Of a DNA stretch of 64,000 nucleotides, positions 55,736-63,729 are shown one piece after another. Within the stretch, counting starts at the first letter, position 1. Each line of letters begins with the position of its first letter. The stretch covers positions 1 through 64,000 of the forward strand of contig NZ_JPFU01000005.1 in assembly GCF_000722695.1 (NCBI RefSeq), in the 5' to 3' direction. The notes below the pieces were generated by a model, which did no database searches, was not told the origin of the DNA, and saw nothing but the letters and a program-made list of their open reading frames with translations. A program made the position numbers and the translations under genes. This DNA comes from Streptococcus mitis. Lineage in GTDB: Bacteria > Bacillota > Bacilli > Lactobacillales > Streptococcaceae.

Positions 55736-56512
55736 TTAAAGATATTCTCTGAGAGCGCTTGCTATATCCGAAAAATCGTAGCCTTTTCGTGCTAAAACTT
55801 GAGTTAAACGCTGTTTAAGTTCGTATCCTTCATATTTGCGGGCATACTTAGCATATTGCTTGTCAAGTTCCTTGAAGATGAGTTCCTGAGTCGTTTCTCC
55901 ATCAACTTGACTATCCAATTCGTCAAAGGCACTTTTAGCATCAGAGTAAGAGAATCCCTTGTTGGTCAGATTTTGGATTATCTTATCTTGCAAGGCGCGA
56001 GATGGAAGTTTTCCTTCATATTTTTTCAATAGTTTATTAGCTATACGTTGAGCGACTTCCAAAAAATCAAATTCTTTCAAGATCTCTTCTATAGTAGCTT
56101 TTGAAATTCCTTTTTGTGCTAATTTCTGAGTCAGTACATAAGGTCCCTTGTCTCCTGAAAGTTGATTGGCATTGATGATAGCATAAGCGTACTGACCATC
56201 ATTAATCCACTTATCTTCTTTAAGATTAATAATGACTTGAGAAACAATGTTTTCATCAATATCATATTTTTTCAGATATTCTCTGACTTCTTTTTCAGTG
56301 CGAGCTTTAAAGGATAGGTGGTAGAGGGCTAGATTCTTACCGTAAGAAAATTTGGCAAAGTCCTGAATCTCTTTCAATTCTTCTTGGCTTATCACCTTAT
56401 CTCTCGATAACATAAAACGAACAATAGTATCTTCAGTAATGTAGCATTTGTCGCCATTATCAAGCTCCATCAGATAGAGTCTTTTTTTCTTTTCAAGTTT
56501 TGTGATTTTCAT
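55736..56512 (-). CDS. recX: RecA regulator RecX
   Basis: RecX modulates RecA filaments. The 258-residue protein has repeated three-helix units ([34 protein letters not shown] repeats and the C-terminal [18 protein letters not shown]). I chose the conserved start [13 protein letters not shown] at 56512 instead of a slightly longer ORF. In pneumococcus recX borders rlmCD; here the next unit is a prophage integrase, so an element has integrated beside recX. Confidence 0.92.
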   Translation of the reverse strand: MKITKLEKKKRLYLMELDNGDKCYITEDTIVRFMLSRDKVISQEELKEIQDFAKFSYGKNLALYHLSFKARTEKEVREYLKKYDIDENIVSQVIINLKEDKWINDGQYAYAIINANQLSGDKGPYVLTQKLAQKGISKATIEEILKEFDFLEVAQRIANKLLKKYEGKLPSRALQDKIIQNLTNKGFSYSDAKSAFDELDSQVDGETTQELIFKELDKQYAKYARKYEGYELKQRLTQVLARKGYDFSDIASALREYL

Positions 56513-56601
56513 AGTTCTATTATAACTCAAAATGTGATAAAAAGCTGAAACCCCTTGATATAGCCGTTTTTTGTCTCTTAATGATGAATTTTAAGAACTT
56601 T

Positions 56602-57768
56602 TTAGGAACTTTGTAGATTCTCAATGGCTTTTTCATAAAAGGAAGTCGCCTTTTTCTTATTGTCTTTGGATAGGTGACTATAGATGTCCATAGTCATTGA
56701 AATTTTAGAATGGCCTAGCCGTGTTTGGATTTCTTTATAAGGCAGGCCAGCATTAAGCAATAGACTAGCGTGGGTGTGTCGGAAAGCGTGGAAACTCAAA
56801 CGAGGACATCCAGCCAGTTTTAAATGCTTTTCTAGTCTGAATCTGAGCGCTCCAGCTTCTCTATAATTGTCAAAGGTATCAGAGAACACTTTTTCAAAAG
56901 TTACCCCTATTTCCCTACCTATTTGGGATTGTCTTGCTTTATAGAGCCGAAGCATGAGTACCGTTTTGGTATCCAGTGCTATTTCTCTAATGCTACTTTT
57001 ACTTTTAGGGCTAGTGATTTCCTTGAGGGTGTTTAAAGTCTTGGTAACTGAAATGCTACCGTTTTGTAAGTCAATATCAGACCATTTCAAGGCTAAACAC
57101 TCACGAATACGCAAACCAGTCGCTAGAAGTGTCTTATATAACACCGTATCGGAGAAATTTTTATAAGTGTTTGGCAACTGATCCAGATAATCTAAGAATT
57201 TTTTCAAATTGTCGTCATCCAGATATTTCAGTTTTTGCCCTTCTTTGGGTTTGCGACGTGGGACGATGATATCACTAGATGGATTTGAAGCAATGACTTG
57301 CAAGGAAACGGCATAGGATAATATGCGTTTATTTAGGGCATGGAGTTGATTATATTGCTGATAACCTTTCCCTAGTTGGTTATAATCTATTGCCCACTGG
57401 TTTACCTGGTGCTGAATGATTGGGGGCGTCAGCTTATCCAGCTTGTAGTCTCCAAAGGCTGGTAGGAGATACTTTTTTATGTTGTTTTTTGCTCCTATAA
57501 GAGTGCTATGTTTGACTGTATGGCAATAATTTTCTAGCCAGAGGTTCGTCAATTCCTGATAGGTGGTAACATTAACGGTTTTTGTGACTGTTGAGCCGTT
57601 TTTTTCAAACTCTACCTTGGCTTGGATAGCCTTGCTTTTGAGTCTGTTCTTGGTTCTGTCTGAAATAGTTGTCTTGACTTTCTTACCTGTTACGGTATCG
57701 ATACCAAGATAAATGCTGGAACGGTAAACTACTGATCCATCTTTCTTTTTGTACTCTGTAATCTTCAT
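56602..57768 (-). CDS. int: Tyrosine recombinase, phage integrase
   Basis: The 388-residue integrase has an N-terminal AP2-like arm-binding domain (MKITEYKKKDGSVVYRSSIYLG), a SAM-like core-binding domain and a catalytic domain. The catalytic domain shows TGLRIRECLAL (first Arg, near 220), HAFRHTHASLLL (HxxR, near 325) and LGHSKISMTMDIYSHL (Tyr, near 360). It is read towards recX, so one attachment site should lie in the 56513-56601 spacer. AAGGAG precedes the ATG on the minus strand. The element's other end is outside the window. Confidence 0.95.
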   Translation of the reverse strand: MKITEYKKKDGSVVYRSSIYLGIDTVTGKKVKTTISDRTKNRLKSKAIQAKVEFEKNGSTVTKTVNVTTYQELTNLWLENYCHTVKHSTLIGAKNNIKKYLLPAFGDYKLDKLTPPIIQHQVNQWAIDYNQLGKGYQQYNQLHALNKRILSYAVSLQVIASNPSSDIIVPRRKPKEGQKLKYLDDDNLKKFLDYLDQLPNTYKNFSDTVLYKTLLATGLRIRECLALKWSDIDLQNGSISVTKTLNTLKEITSPKSKSSIREIALDTKTVLMLRLYKARQSQIGREIGVTFEKVFSDTFDNYREAGALRFRLEKHLKLAGCPRLSFHAFRHTHASLLLNAGLPYKEIQTRLGHSKISMTMDIYSHLSKDNKKKATSFYEKAIENLQSS

Positions 57769-57788
57769 GGTTTTACTCCTTTTCCATC

Positions 57789-57817
57789 AGCAGGCAAGCA
57801 ATTAGAAAAGGTTTTGA
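57789..57817. repeat. Exact 29-bp direct repeat, copy 1
   Basis: AGCAGGCAAGCAATTAGAAA followed by AGGTTTTGA is identical to 62030-62058. This copy is 21 bases upstream of the integrase start. Confidence 0.9.
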
Positions 57818-57903
57818 GTTTATACCATGCGAGGAGCTACGAGAATGCCCCTATTTTCGATTTTAAGCAGTCGGACGGTAAATTGTACCAGAATAGAAAA
57901 CAA

Positions 57904-57926
57904 GGCGAATATGGGGGAGTTTTTTA
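57904..57926. repeat. Exact 23-bp direct repeat, copy 1
   Basis: GGCGAATATGGGGGAGTTTT plus TTA recurs at 59013-59035. The two copies bracket the PemK/MazF-like gene. Confidence 0.9.
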
Positions 57927-57960
57927 TTTTAAGTTATGTTTACTAGAATATAAAAAGAAA

Positions 57961-57985
57961 AGTAGCCGTATCAAATACGGCTACT
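57961..57985 (-). terminator. Terminator of the PemK/MazF-like gene
   Basis: AGTAGCCGTA-TCAAA-TACGGCTACT is a perfect 10-bp stem. On the minus strand it is followed by CTTTTCTTTTT. Confidence 0.85.
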
Positions 57986-58079
57986 ATCACGTTATGGATC
58001 TAAAATCCAAATGTAAACTTTATGGAGCTAAACTCCTAATAGCTGTATTGTAATATAATTATTAAAAAATGTCAAGAGA

Positions 58080-58844
58080 TTAGAAAAGGTATAATTCTTT
58101 TAACTTTTCGTTAATTTTGTCCAATGTGTTATCAGATACTTTCATTTTTCCGATTGGATCTAATCTATTTTTCTTTAAAATTCTATCTTTGCTGATTGTT
58201 TGAAGGTTATTACACTTGGCATAAGAACGCTTAATGTATTTTTTGTAGTATTGAGTTAATTCAATAACGTCATTTATTTCTGATTGTGTCCGTTTAAGGT
58301 TATCATCGTCTATTATCTTAGGTTGAATTATTTCGTTTGAAAATTGTTCTGTATAAGCTTGGTAGACATCCGATAAGGCAGCTTCAGTAATTGCATTATT
58401 GGAATCTAAATATTTTAGGTAGGCAAATAATTCTTTGTGTAATTTTTCAATATATTCATCAAGCAAAATAGAAGGATATTCTGCAATGACTTCGTCTATG
58501 AGTACAGTATCTATTTGATTTTTAGATGTTAGAGGAATTACTGTAAGTGTTTTTTTATAGGGACTATCTACTTTGTCTAAGACAATAGCCCAATGATTAT
58601 TTGATAATTCTCCGCCTATATTTACACCGAACTCTACGAATACCAGAGAACCACGACTGAATTTCCAATATTTTCTTTTTTGAGTCTTGGCTTCAAATAA
58701 GAATTGTTCAGATTGTCTTTTAACTGCTGGTGCAAGAAATCTGTATTTAGAAGATGTATGCTTTGCTTTACCAAGTTTATAGAGTTTTTCAACTTCTATG
58801 TAGTTTTGTTTGGTTTGTTCAAAATATGGATTTTCTTTGTTCAT
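58080..58844 (-). CDS. PemK/MazF-like toxin-domain protein
   Basis: The 254-residue protein has a PemK/MazF-type barrel region (FSRGSLVFVEFGVNIGGE, then HWAIVLDK and KTLTVIPLTSK, about residues 62-107), flanked by helical extensions on both sides. That makes it twice the size of a typical MazF RNase. No antitoxin ORF is adjacent, so it may be an accessory moron with a different role. The surrounding 23-bp direct repeats support separate acquisition. Confidence 0.75.
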   Translation of the reverse strand: MNKENPYFEQTKQNYIEVEKLYKLGKAKHTSSKYRFLAPAVKRQSEQFLFEAKTQKRKYWKFSRGSLVFVEFGVNIGGELSNNHWAIVLDKVDSPYKKTLTVIPLTSKNQIDTVLIDEVIAEYPSILLDEYIEKLHKELFAYLKYLDSNNAITEAALSDVYQAYTEQFSNEIIQPKIIDDDNLKRTQSEINDVIELTQYYKKYIKRSYAKCNNLQTISKDRILKKNRLDPIGKMKVSDNTLDKINEKLKELYLF

Positions 58845-59012
58845 TTTAATTCCCTCTATATATGCCCACGATTTCGCCGATGGTTTAGAAGATATTAGTC
58901 ATCTCTATTTGTCAAATTTGTCGTTTTTTGCACTTTAGTCTGTAAAATTGGCTTTCTATTCTTCAATTTCCCCTGTTTTTGCACAATAGACCTTAGAAAT
59001 AGGGGCGCTATT

Positions 59013-59035
59013 GGCGAATATGGGGGAGTTTTTTA
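59013..59035. repeat. Exact 23-bp direct repeat, copy 2
   Basis: Identical to 57904-57926. It overlaps the last codon of the lipoprotein gene. Confidence 0.9.
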
Positions 59036-59572
59036 ATTTACGATGATTTCTCCAACAGGGATAAAATCTTTTTGTTTTGAAGATTTTGCGATTAAGTCGT
59101 ATTGATCAGCGGATTTTTCATATCCAAGGGAAAGAGTAGTATTGTCGTCTGGTAATTTTTTAGCAAACTCAGATATAGACATCCGAAATACGGTAATTGC
59201 ATTTTGCTGATTAGTTGTAGCAGAATTTGAATTGATTGCGGCCATAGTCTCTTTTGCGTTATCTTTAGCCGTTCCAGTTAGCAAAATCATAATTGTATCA
59301 TGCGGTTCGGATGAATCTGAATCGATTACGTTATTTTGAATTTTTACGCTTATTGCGCCAGTTGATTCAGGATCTAATTTTGATTTGATTTCAGAAATTA
59401 GATTGTCGTATTTACTGTTATCTACTTTGGCTTTTGTGTTTGTTGAAGTAGTATTTTTTTGCTCCGTTTTTGGTTGCTCCGAGCTATCTTTGGTAGTTGA
59501 TTGATTGTTAGAGCAAGCTACTAGAAGGGTAGCAGAAAGTAAAATAGCTGACGTGCCTAGTAATTTTTTCAT
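59033..59572 (-). CDS. Prophage-encoded lipoprotein
   Basis: The 179-residue protein starts MKKLLGTSAILLSATLLVAC with lipobox LVAC (Cys 20). A Ser/Thr/Lys-rich linker (about 21-50) and a small globular domain (DNLISEIKSKLDPESTGAIS onward) follow. Exported lipoproteins next to a phage repressor are often superinfection-exclusion factors (for example Ltp of streptococcal phage TP-J34). Here that role is inference from position. AGGAGG lies before the ATG on the minus strand. Confidence 0.82.
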   Translation of the reverse strand: MKKLLGTSAILLSATLLVACSNNQSTTKDSSEQPKTEQKNTTSTNTKAKVDNSKYDNLISEIKSKLDPESTGAISVKIQNNVIDSDSSEPHDTIMILLTGTAKDNAKETMAAINSNSATTNQQNAITVFRMSISEFAKKLPDDNTTLSLGYEKSADQYDLIAKSSKQKDFIPVGEIIVN

Positions 59573-59783
59573 AAGTAGCCTCCTATATGCTGATGTTTTC
59601 TGATAAAAGATGGTGGATTTTTATAGAACTTCTCAAAAACCATTGTAGCCTGAATGCGGTCTCCACCACTTACTCCTTTGCTTCCACCATTGGCGATATG
59701 TAGGCGATAACCTTTTGAAGCTTGTTTATTGATAACATCTTCCAATTCTGTAAGGTTTCTTGATTCAGTGTCAAAAAATCCTA
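59569..59783 (-). pseudogene. 5'-truncated DUF4177-like gene
   Basis: A minus-strand reading frame encodes NLTELEDVINKQASKGYRLH, then ANGGSKGVSGGDRIQATMVF, the core of DUF4177. It ends in TGA overlapping the lipoprotein ATG. Upstream it is cut by an in-frame TAA and no usable start codon exists, so the N-terminus is lost. Confidence 0.65.
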
Positions 59784-59837
59784 TGGGGGGTTACTCTTTT
59801 TTAGTTTTTTATCAGATAATTCTAAGTAATTTTCAAA

Positions 59838-60464
59838 TTATTTTTTATCAGGATGCTCTTCTATGATACCTATACCTCTATTTTTTTCGTATAGACTATT
59901 TACTAGTTGCATAACGATTTTTTTATCAGATGTTGGAAGGGATAGAAAAGAACCAAAAAAATCTTTAAAAAGTATTGGCAATTGTCCAAGAGCTATGTAG
60001 ATTCTTGAAATATTATCAGAAAGAGTCCCATATATTTTTTCGTCATAATCTTCGGAGTGAGTTTTTTTACACTCTTTAAGAATAAGATCCTTAATATCTT
60101 GTTCGATTATGGGAAGATTATCAGCTTTTACAAAAACAGATAAAATCCACTTCCCGTTTTTTCGATTAGTCTCATCGTACACTGAAATTATATTTTTAGA
60201 ATCTGGGTTAGTATGTAATAATTTTACCATATTTTTATGGCTACCAAGTGCATCATTTTGAATAGTTTTATAATCCTCATGCCCCAACAAATACCCAACG
60301 CTTACCCCGAAGTAGTCAGCTAGTTTTTGTGTATATTCATATTTAATTTTTAATTCTTTTTCTTTTTCCCAACGGGATATAGTCATCTCTGATACTCCAA
60401 GAAGTTCAGCAAGTGTTTTTTGGGTGTCCCCTTTACTCTTTCGTAATTCTTGTAATTTGTTCAT
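59838..60464 (-). CDS. CI-like phage repressor (XRE HTH)
   Basis: The 208-residue protein has an N-terminal XRE HTH (NKLQELRKSKGDTQKTLAELLGVSEMTISRWE, residues 2-33) and a C-terminal region without the S24 peptidase Ser-Lys motif. Induction would therefore differ from lambda CI self-cleavage. It diverges from a Cro-like gene across palindromic operators (TAACA-N4-TGTTA). This is the genetic switch of the element. Confidence 0.85.
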   Translation of the reverse strand: MNKLQELRKSKGDTQKTLAELLGVSEMTISRWEKEKELKIKYEYTQKLADYFGVSVGYLLGHEDYKTIQNDALGSHKNMVKLLHTNPDSKNIISVYDETNRKNGKWILSVFVKADNLPIIEQDIKDLILKECKKTHSEDYDEKIYGTLSDNISRIYIALGQLPILFKDFFGSFLSLPTSDKKIVMQLVNSLYEKNRGIGIIEEHPDKK

Positions 60465-60507
60465 CTTATATTACCTCAAAATAATTATAACACAAAAAAT
60501 AAATCTT

Positions 60508-60521
60508 TAACAAAAATGTTA
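60508..60521. promoter_or_regulatory. Repressor operator 1
   Basis: TAACA-AAAA-TGTTA palindrome upstream of the rightward promoter; it also overlaps the probable leftward (repressor) promoter region, whose -10 TATAAT lies near 60484-60489 on the minus strand. Confidence 0.8.
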
Positions 60522-60528
60522 GAAATTC

Positions 60529-60557
60529 TTGACAATTAACATTTTATTTAGTAGAAT
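60529..60557 (+). promoter_or_regulatory. Rightward early promoter
   Basis: TTGACA (60529-60534), 17 bases, TAGAAT (60552-60557). A half-operator TAACATTTT (60537) lies in the spacer. Confidence 0.85.
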
Positions 60558-60567
60558 ACAGAAGAAC

Positions 60568-60581
60568 TAACAAAAATGTTA
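60568..60581. promoter_or_regulatory. Repressor operator 2
   Basis: Same TAACA-AAAA-TGTTA palindrome, extended by C/G to 16 bp, just after the -10 box where binding would block the early promoter. Confidence 0.82.
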
Positions 60582-60602
60582 GAAAAGAAAGGGGGAACTT
60601 CA

Positions 60603-60788
60603 TTGCTTATTACCTCAACACAAGCAAAAGCGATTCGCCGAAAGCAAGCAGACAAGAAATTGACCGCAAAGCAAGCAGGCGAAGAAATAGGGGTTTCACA
60701 AGTTACCTATCGCAAAATCCGAGACGGTGGCGAAGTAAAGCCTAGTATTTATCAAAAAGCCATGCAGTGGCTTGCTGAAGATTATTAG
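60603..60788 (+). CDS. Cro-like HTH protein
   Basis: The 61-residue protein carries an HTH (KLTAKQAGEEIGVSQVTYRKIRDGG, about residues 18-42). I prefer the TTG start at 60603, since GGGGGAA lies 8-12 bases upstream. An ATG at 60576 sits inside operator 2. It is the first gene of the rightward early operon, opposite the CI-like repressor. Confidence 0.75.
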   Translation: MLITSTQAKAIRRKQADKKLTAKQAGEEIGVSQVTYRKIRDGGEVKPSIYQKAMQWLAEDY

Positions 60789-61027
60789 AAAGGAGCGAAC
60801 AGATCGCAATACTTCAATACATTTACAAGTTTCTCATGTGGTGCTTTACTACTGGGGATTGATAAACGGATCTAGCTAAATATTCGCTAGTGTAATTTGC
60901 TTGTTACCTATAGCAGTATCAAGGGTTTGTAGGGGTTCATATTCTCCGATTTTACCCTACTTTAATGCTTTACCTTGGTACTGTTTTAGGTGGCAAGCAC
61001 GAGCAACAAGAAGAAAGGAGTGAACCA

Positions 61028-61630
61028 ATGGAATTGGTTTATATGGACGGCAAGAAAGAGCCGTATACACTGAGCAGTATCGTTGCCGACTGCGCTGAAA
61101 TTAAGCACAGACATTTGAAGATTTTGCTGAACAAGCACCGAGAGGACTTTGAAATCTTCGGAAAGGTGCAATTTAAAATTTCACCTTCAAAGAGTGGACA
61201 AAATGTACGGGACTATATTTTGAATGAGCAACAAGCAACCTTGATGATCACTTACTTACGAAATACAGAACCCGTAAAAGAGTTTAAGAAGAACCTGGTT
61301 AAAGCCTTTTTTGAAATGCGTGATGAACTTTCTAAGCGTTATCTTCAAAGAGAACTGGAAAAACCAAAGCGCAAGACCTTAACCGAAGCTATCAAATCAT
61401 GGGAGAAAGCGCCCAAGCATGCCTATAGTACACTTACAAACTTATTGCTAAAGGGAGCGACTGGGAAAAACAAAGCCCAACTCATGCAAGAGCGAGAAAG
61501 TGGAAACGGTATTGACAGTTTAACCAGTGATGAACTTACAAACTATCAGCGCTCGGAAGATATGGCAATAGCTATGATTAATTTGAATAGGGGATATTCA
61601 GAAATTAAGGAATTAATTTTTAAAGTATAG
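61028..61630 (+). CDS. Rha family phage regulatory protein
   Basis: The 200-residue protein begins MELVYMDGKKEPYTLSSIVA and contains the Rha-like core (HRHLKILLNKHREDFEIFG, RDYILNEQQATLMITYLRNT, FKKNLVKAFFEMRDEL). Rha proteins are phage antirepressor-like regulators. A second, shorter helical C-terminal part follows. AAGGAGTG precedes ATG 61028. The 60789-61027 interval before it has no accepted gene. Confidence 0.85.
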   Translation: MELVYMDGKKEPYTLSSIVADCAEIKHRHLKILLNKHREDFEIFGKVQFKISPSKSGQNVRDYILNEQQATLMITYLRNTEPVKEFKKNLVKAFFEMRDELSKRYLQRELEKPKRKTLTEAIKSWEKAPKHAYSTLTNLLLKGATGKNKAQLMQERESGNGIDSLTSDELTNYQRSEDMAIAMINLNRGYSEIKELIFKV

Positions 61631-61641
61631 GAGTATAGAAA

Positions 61642-61902
61642 ATGGAAAATGATTTTAAGACAGTTACGAATGCCAAAGGGTTAGAAATTCCCAAGTATTC
61701 CAAGGATTTTAAAAAGCTAGTTGAGAAAGACAGACAACTAGCTGAATATCTTTGTATGAACTACGAGAACTTGGACAGTGAAGACCTGGGCGCATTTCTT
61801 GAAACGGTGGAGCAGGGGTTCAGCTGGATTCTAGATCTTATCGAAAGTAAAGACTTGCTTTATAAACCAAAGTCAGGTAGTAATCATGCAAAAAGAAAAT
61901 AA
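61642..61902 (+). CDS. Small phage protein of unknown function
   Basis: This 86-residue acidic protein (MENDFKTVTNAKGLEIPKYS) is probably helical. AGGAGTATAG precedes the ATG, 11 bases after the Rha gene, so the two share an operon. No family recognised. Confidence 0.65.
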   Translation: MENDFKTVTNAKGLEIPKYSKDFKKLVEKDRQLAEYLCMNYENLDSEDLGAFLETVEQGFSWILDLIESKDLLYKPKSGSNHAKRK

Positions 61903-62230
61903 AAAAATCACTTGCTCAAATTTTAGACGAGGCGAGCAAGCGACATAATTCAAAGTATAGAAATTTTTTCTATGCTTTGATTATAGCAAAAAATATCTAT
62001 TCTATCAAATACCTAAAGAAAAACCGAAGAGCAGGCAAGCAATTAGAAAAGGTTTTGAAATCAAGCGCTGACAGGGTGATTCTAAGGCCTTGTTTAGCTG
62101 AAATGTGGGTGATTACCCACGAAACATCACTACAAGCGTTCGCCAACTTGGGGCAATCGCTCAGCGTTTGGAGTGGTAAAATTATCCAGGGTAGTAAACG
62201 ATCATTAAAAAGCCAACGGAGAAAAAAACA
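61903..62230 (+). other. Spacer with two hairpins; doubtful ORF inside
   Basis: ACTTGCTC/GAGCAAGC (near 61910-61941) and AAAGTATAGAAA/TTTCTATGCTTT (near 61953-61977) are hairpins. An 85-residue ORF (61977-62234, TTG start, no ribosome site) is possible but weak. It contains the second copy of the 29-bp repeat. Confidence 0.45.
62030..62058. repeat. Exact 29-bp direct repeat, copy 2
   Basis: Identical to 57789-57817, 4.2 kb away in the same element. Confidence 0.9.
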
Positions 62231-62497
62231 ATGACAAAAGAAGAAATGAGAAATATTTTAGATGAACTAGATGATTTAACCTTAGAACTTAACACCGTTG
62301 AAAATGCCTTAGGGGCTACTTTCCACTTTTTCAGTAAAAACATAAGCACCAAAGAAAAGAACATGCTTTTAACTTTAGAATACGACACACAGGGCGCTAT
62401 TTTTAATCTTGCTTATGATTGGCTTATTAATACAAAGAAAAATCTAAATAATGCTATTAAAATGTACAAAAGAGAATTGGAGGAAAAACATGAATGA
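62231..62497 (+). CDS. Small phage early protein
   Basis: The 88-residue acidic helical protein (MTKEEMRNILDELDDLTLEL) has GGAG 10 bases upstream of the ATG. It overlaps the next gene by 8 bases. Family unknown. Confidence 0.7.
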   Translation: MTKEEMRNILDELDDLTLELNTVENALGATFHFFSKNISTKEKNMLLTLEYDTQGAIFNLAYDWLINTKKNLNNAIKMYKRELEEKHE

Positions 62498-62936
62498 TTA
62501 TTTTAAAGAATTTGAAAAAGAATTAGGCAGCGTAGAGGAGAAGTTAGATATTTTGTCGGAGTGGCATTTATCAAAGAAACACCACGGAGCAACAGAGATA
62601 GCCGAAGATTGTCGAACTACAATCAGTCAGCTATGGATTCAGTTTTATAAACTATCAGAAACCTATAAACAACAGGAAGCGGAACATGAAACATTTTTAG
62701 ATGCAAACATCAGCAACTTACTAGGCGAGTTGAAAAAACATGATGAATTTTTAGCAACTAATTCCATCAATTTAGGGAAAGAACGCCCACACTGGTTATT
62801 ATTTAACTATTTGAATAAAGCTGTTAGAAGTTTCACAGATCCGAATAAACTAGCAACAGATAACACTGGTAATATTTGGGATTATCTACGTAGCCTAATT
62901 ATCAAGGATTTGAAAGAAAGAGGGTTATTAAAATGA
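62490..62936 (+). CDS. Phage early protein, helical
   Basis: The 148-residue protein (MNDYFKEFEKELGSVEEKLD) is predicted largely helical. GGAGG lies within the end of the previous gene, and ATG 62490 is the start it supports. It overlaps the next small gene (ATGA). Family unknown. Confidence 0.7.
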   Translation: MNDYFKEFEKELGSVEEKLDILSEWHLSKKHHGATEIAEDCRTTISQLWIQFYKLSETYKQQEAEHETFLDANISNLLGELKKHDEFLATNSINLGKERPHWLLFNYLNKAVRSFTDPNKLATDNTGNIWDYLRSLIIKDLKERGLLK

Positions 62937-63085
62937 ATGAGTTAGATATAAGCAACACACAGGCGCTTATCTTCGTGATGGTATTGATTGGCTTGCTGCT
63001 TTATCTAAACCATCGAGACCGCGAAAAAGCGCCCAACTGGAGCGAGAAAACAGGAAACTGGGAGAAAGACCTAGTGAGAGTTTAA
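62933..63085 (+). CDS. 50-residue phage membrane protein
   Basis: The start overlaps the previous stop (ATGA). A single membrane span (ALIFVMVLIGLLLYL, residues 11-25) is followed by a charged cytosolic tail with two tryptophans. It is a typical small phage membrane protein of unknown role. Confidence 0.65.
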   Translation: MNELDISNTQALIFVMVLIGLLLYLNHRDREKAPNWSEKTGNWEKDLVRV

Positions 63086-63143
63086 GCCCTGACTATGGGC
63101 GATATATCCAGCTTGCAGGTGTTAATAAACAAGGAGATATCAA

Positions 63144-63401
63144 ATGACTTATAGAGTACATTTATATACTAAAGAGAAATTAGATGAGCGAGGCTTAACA
63201 ATAGAGGCCTTTATAGTTAAGCGTATAGAGAACATAGAAAATCTATCAGCAATTTTCGGAGTATTAGATAATCAACTTTCGGATACAAACTTAAGACATA
63301 AAGTTTGTAAAACTATTGAGATGATTTTAAATGATCAGGAAGATATGTTATTTAGGGCATTAAGTGACCAAATAACCTTCCGAACCCATAAACCAGCCTA
63401 G
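63144..63401 (+). CDS. Small phage protein of unknown function
   Basis: The 85-residue protein (MTYRVHLYTKEKLDERGLTI) has AAGGAGATAT before its ATG. No recognised motif. Confidence 0.65.
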   Translation: MTYRVHLYTKEKLDERGLTIEAFIVKRIENIENLSAIFGVLDNQLSDTNLRHKVCKTIEMILNDQEDMLFRALSDQITFRTHKPA

Positions 63402-63447
63402 GAAATGAGGAATAGAATGAATTTAACACTGAAAGGGGTGGAAGGAT

Positions 63448-63729
63448 ATGTTTAGTTTGAGTAAAGAAAGCGAACACGATTTAACCAATAGAATAAGCAC
63501 AGTAGTAGAAAACTATCTAGCAGTCCGAGAAAGACCTAAACCACGACTAACTGGTTTAATATCAGCACAAGAAGCTATGGACGAGTTAGATATAAAATAC
63601 AAAACCTTGCAAAAGTGGGAAGGTGCAGGACTAAGACGCTACCAACCACCACTAGAAGATACTAGAAAAGTCTATTACAAAGTTACGGATATTTTGAAGT
63701 TCCTGGGGGTAGATGATGGCAAAAACTAA
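63448..63729 (+). CDS. Phage DNA-binding protein with MerR/excisionase-like HTH
   Basis: The 93-residue protein carries a C-terminal winged-helix pattern (GLISAQEAMDELDIKYKTLQ, then KVYYKVTDILKFLG), like MerR-type or Xis-type small phage regulators. AAAGGGGTGGAAGG precedes the ATG. It overlaps the replisome organizer gene by 14 bases. Confidence 0.72.
   Translation: MFSLSKESEHDLTNRISTVVENYLAVRERPKPRLTGLISAQEAMDELDIKYKTLQKWEGAGLRRYQPPLEDTRKVYYKVTDILKFLGVDDGKN

Larger units (their letters stand above)
57769..58079. other. Spacer with direct-repeat copies and a terminator
   Basis: The 311 bases between int and the PemK/MazF-like gene hold one copy each of a 29-bp and a 23-bp direct repeat (listed separately), plus a strong hairpin. 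A possible 79-residue + strand ORF here has no ribosome site and I do not accept it. Confidence 0.6.

Noticed and set aside
56513..56601. Defined attL core of the prophage
   Set aside because: The partner site attR is outside the window, so no core sequence can be identified.
57814..58053. A 79-codon + strand ORF upstream of the integrase
   Set aside because: No ribosome site, covers a repeat and a terminator hairpin, and the translation has no family-like features.
60804..60866. A ~19-residue hydrophobic peptide after the Cro-like gene, starting from ATC behind AAAGGAG
   Set aside because: It would need a non-standard start codon and is too short to support from sequence alone.
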